Of a DNA stretch of 64,000 nucleotides, positions 62,770 to 64,000 are shown one piece after another (the first letter of the stretch is position 1; each line of letters begins with the position of its first letter). Source of the stretch: JAIOSM01 sp964593725 (GTDB lineage: Bacteria; Desulfobacterota; Desulfobacteria; Desulfobacterales; Desulfobacteraceae); the NCBI GenBank assembly GCA_964593725.1, contig CAZQJS010000010.1, forward strand, positions 17,080-81,079, given 5' to 3'. The notes beneath the pieces are model-generated. The model ran no database searches. It was not told the DNA's origin and worked only from the letters and a program-made list of their open reading frames with translations. Both the position numbers and the translations under genes were made by a program.

Positions 62770-62909
62770 ATTTGATCCGCATATTATATGTTTCCAATGC
62801 TGTCCACTCCAGTTCCAGCACAAACTGTTACCAGCAATGTTTCTTTAATAATATATTTGTTTATAAAATGCAACATCTTTTTTAAATAATGGTGAAAACG
62901 ATTTTTTTC

Positions 62910-62938
62910 TTGAGAATATCTGCAATAAATCTTATAAG
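62910..62938 (+). promoter_or_regulatory. promoter of the inorganic pyrophosphatase gene
   Basis: TTGAGA (62910-62915) and TATAAG (62933-62938), each five of six consensus bases, with a 17-base spacer. The -10 lies inside the palindrome ATCTTATAAGAT (62929-62940). Expected start near 62945, leaving an 80-base leader before the gene at 63025. Confidence 0.65.
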
Positions 62939-62960
62939 ATAGATCAAACTTAAATAAACT

Positions 62961-62981
62961 GATCAAAGGGAGTATTTGATC
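62961..62981. promoter_or_regulatory. inverted repeat in the pyrophosphatase leader, possible operator
   Basis: GATCAAA (62961-62967), seven bases, then TTTGATC (62975-62981): a perfect 7+7 inverted repeat about 15-35 bases after the presumed transcription start. A related half-site GATCAAA occurs at 62942-62948. The size suits a dimeric helix-turn-helix regulator such as the divergent CI-like repressor. Confidence 0.5.
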
Positions 62982-63024
62982 GCAATAAATAATGGTATAA
63001 ATCAGAAAAATTTTAGGAGGTTTT

Positions 63025-63948
63025 ATGTCTACTTTAGTATTTGGCCACAAAAATCCTGACTCGGACACTGTATGTGCAGCAATTGCCCTTGCAGATCTGA
63101 AAAAGAAACTTGGTGAGGATATTACACCTGTTATCCCCGGACCACTTAACCCTGAATCAACTTTTATCCTGAACCGATTTGGTGTTAAAACCCCGGAAAT
63201 CGTTACTTCAGTCGCTGGTAAAGATGTTTACCTTGTTGATCACTCAGATCTTGCCCAAAGCCCTGACGATATCATGGAAGCAAATATTTTAGGTATTGTT
63301 GATCATCATAAACTTGGTGATATTACAACCAGCCAGCCTCTTGAGTGCTGGATATGGCCTGTTGGCTGTTCATGTACAATCATCACTGAAATGTATAAAT
63401 TTTTTAATGTTGAAATCCCCAAGGATATTGCAGGAATACTTCTTTGCTCAATTTTAAGTGATACTGTGATTTTCAAATCATCAACATGCACTGATAAAGA
63501 TAAAAATGCGTGCGCTAAACTTGCTGAGATTGCCGGTGAAGGGGATCTGCAGGCACTTGGTATTGAAATGTTTAAAGTAAAATCCGCTGTTGAAGGCACT
63601 CCCATGCGTGAGCTTGTGGAACGGGACTACAAAGACTTTGATATGAGCGGAAATGGTGTTGGAATCGGCCAGCTTGAACTTGTTGACCTTTCCATTGTGG
63701 ATGGCATTAAAGATGATCTTGCAAAGGATATTGCAAAACTAAAAGAGGAAAAAGGCCACCACAGTGTATTTCTTATGCTCACCGATATTATGAAGGAAGG
63801 TACTGAGCTTCTTGTTGCATCTGATGATGAATCTGTTGTTTCAAAAGCTTTTAACGGTGCAAAAGTTGAAAACGGCAAAGTGTGGCTTGACAATGTAATG
63901 AGCCGCAAAAAAGAGATGGTTCCAAACTTTGAAAAAGCTTTTAAATAA
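63025..63948 (+). CDS. ppaC: manganese-dependent inorganic pyrophosphatase (family II)
   Basis: DHH-family enzyme of 307 residues that hydrolyses pyrophosphate. FGHKNPDSDTVCAAIALAD binds metals (HxxPDxD), LVDHSD supplies the next aspartate, and IVDHHKLGDI is the DHH motif; the C-terminal DHHA2 domain ends with DNVMSRKKEMVP, the SRKKQVVP-like substrate block. No CBS regulatory domains are inserted. In sulfate reducers pyrophosphate removal pulls ATP sulfurylase forward. AGGAGG precedes the ATG. Confidence 0.95.
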   Translation: MSTLVFGHKNPDSDTVCAAIALADLKKKLGEDITPVIPGPLNPESTFILNRFGVKTPEIVTSVAGKDVYLVDHSDLAQSPDDIMEANILGIVDHHKLGDITTSQPLECWIWPVGCSCTIITEMYKFFNVEIPKDIAGILLCSILSDTVIFKSSTCTDKDKNACAKLAEIAGEGDLQALGIEMFKVKSAVEGTPMRELVERDYKDFDMSGNGVGIGQLELVDLSIVDGIKDDLAKDIAKLKEEKGHHSVFLMLTDIMKEGTELLVASDDESVVSKAFNGAKVENGKVWLDNVMSRKKEMVPNFEKAFK

Positions 63949-63960
63949 AATTTAAAATAA

Positions 63961-64000
63961 AAGGCACAGGTTCTGACCTTAATCTGTCTTCCTGTGCCTT
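63961..64000 (+). terminator. terminator hairpin after ppaC
   Basis: Perfect 10-bp inverted repeat AAGGCACAGG / CCTGTGCCTT with a 20-base loop, starting 12 bases after the ppaC stop. The window ends at the stem, so the T-tract cannot be checked beyond the two T residues seen. Confidence 0.7.

Noticed and set aside
62363..62848. Plus-strand open frame of 161 codons
   Set aside because: It is antisense to the repressor gene, whose HTH and peptidase motifs are clear; no family features in the antisense frame.

Overview
The window reads as a chromosomal segment of an anaerobic, Gram-negative, sulfate-reducing bacterium of the Desulfobacterota, most likely Desulfobacterales. The reasons are a complete hmc-type transmembrane redox operon with a 16-heme cytochrome, lipid A modification genes, TonB machinery, a meso-diaminopimelate type MurE, AT-rich DNA (judged by eye) and SRB-typical DUF1638 and DUF3786 proteins. 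I saw no rRNA or tRNA gene, insertion sequence, integrase or CRISPR array.

Layout. 1-312: start of a response regulator that runs off the left edge. 357-7117 (minus): a five-gene arnBCADT operon for adding 4-amino-4-deoxy-L-arabinose to lipid A. 7406-13650 (plus): a small protein with two ribbon-helix-helix-like motifs, a Gld-like ABC exporter set (ATPase, permease, GldG-like auxiliary protein, DUF4340 protein) and a PlsC-type acyltransferase. 13688-29147 (minus): a 15-gene uptake island with a TonB receptor, two paralogous FecBCD-type ABC importers, ExbB-ExbD-TonB, a class I methyltransferase, an AmrS-like radical SAM enzyme with an unrecognised partner, a 14-repeat DxDxDG protein, and divergent CcsA-like and ResB-like membrane proteins. 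29531-39197 (plus): hmcABCDEF, a tandem universal stress protein, an Rrf1-like receiver, a histidine kinase with a degenerate receiver, and an Rrf2 regulator. 39203-42638 (minus): flavodoxin, CoA-disulfide-reductase-like flavoprotein, DUF1638, DUF3786. 42933-59664 (plus): an uninterrupted division and cell-wall cluster mraZ-rsmH-ftsL-ftsI-murE-murF-mraY-murD-ftsW-murG-murC-murB-ftsQ-ftsA-ftsZ, followed by a radical SAM protein and a thioesterase. 61866-64000: a small membrane protein, a CI/LexA-like repressor and a manganese-type inorganic pyrophosphatase.

How the parts fit. The uptake island looks self-contained: an outer-membrane receptor energised by its own TonB-ExbBD feeds two binding-protein-dependent importers. 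The associated methyltransferase, radical SAM enzyme and heme-handling CcsA/ResB relatives suggest that the ligand is a metal chelate, perhaps a tetrapyrrole, processed during or after import. That is inference. The receptor gene is divergent from hmcA across a 383-base intergenic region holding two promoter-like elements and two dyads. The hmc genes should move electrons between periplasmic cytochromes and the cytoplasm.

The least explained parts are the uptake island (especially the 24-residue-period repeat protein, whose promoter has phased decamers upstream, and the CcsA/ResB pair), the degenerate receiver kinase in the hmc locus, and the orphan CI-like repressor facing a promoter with two dyads. 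Start codons were chosen by eye from ribosome binding sites and overlaps. Family assignments come from motif recognition, not from a search.
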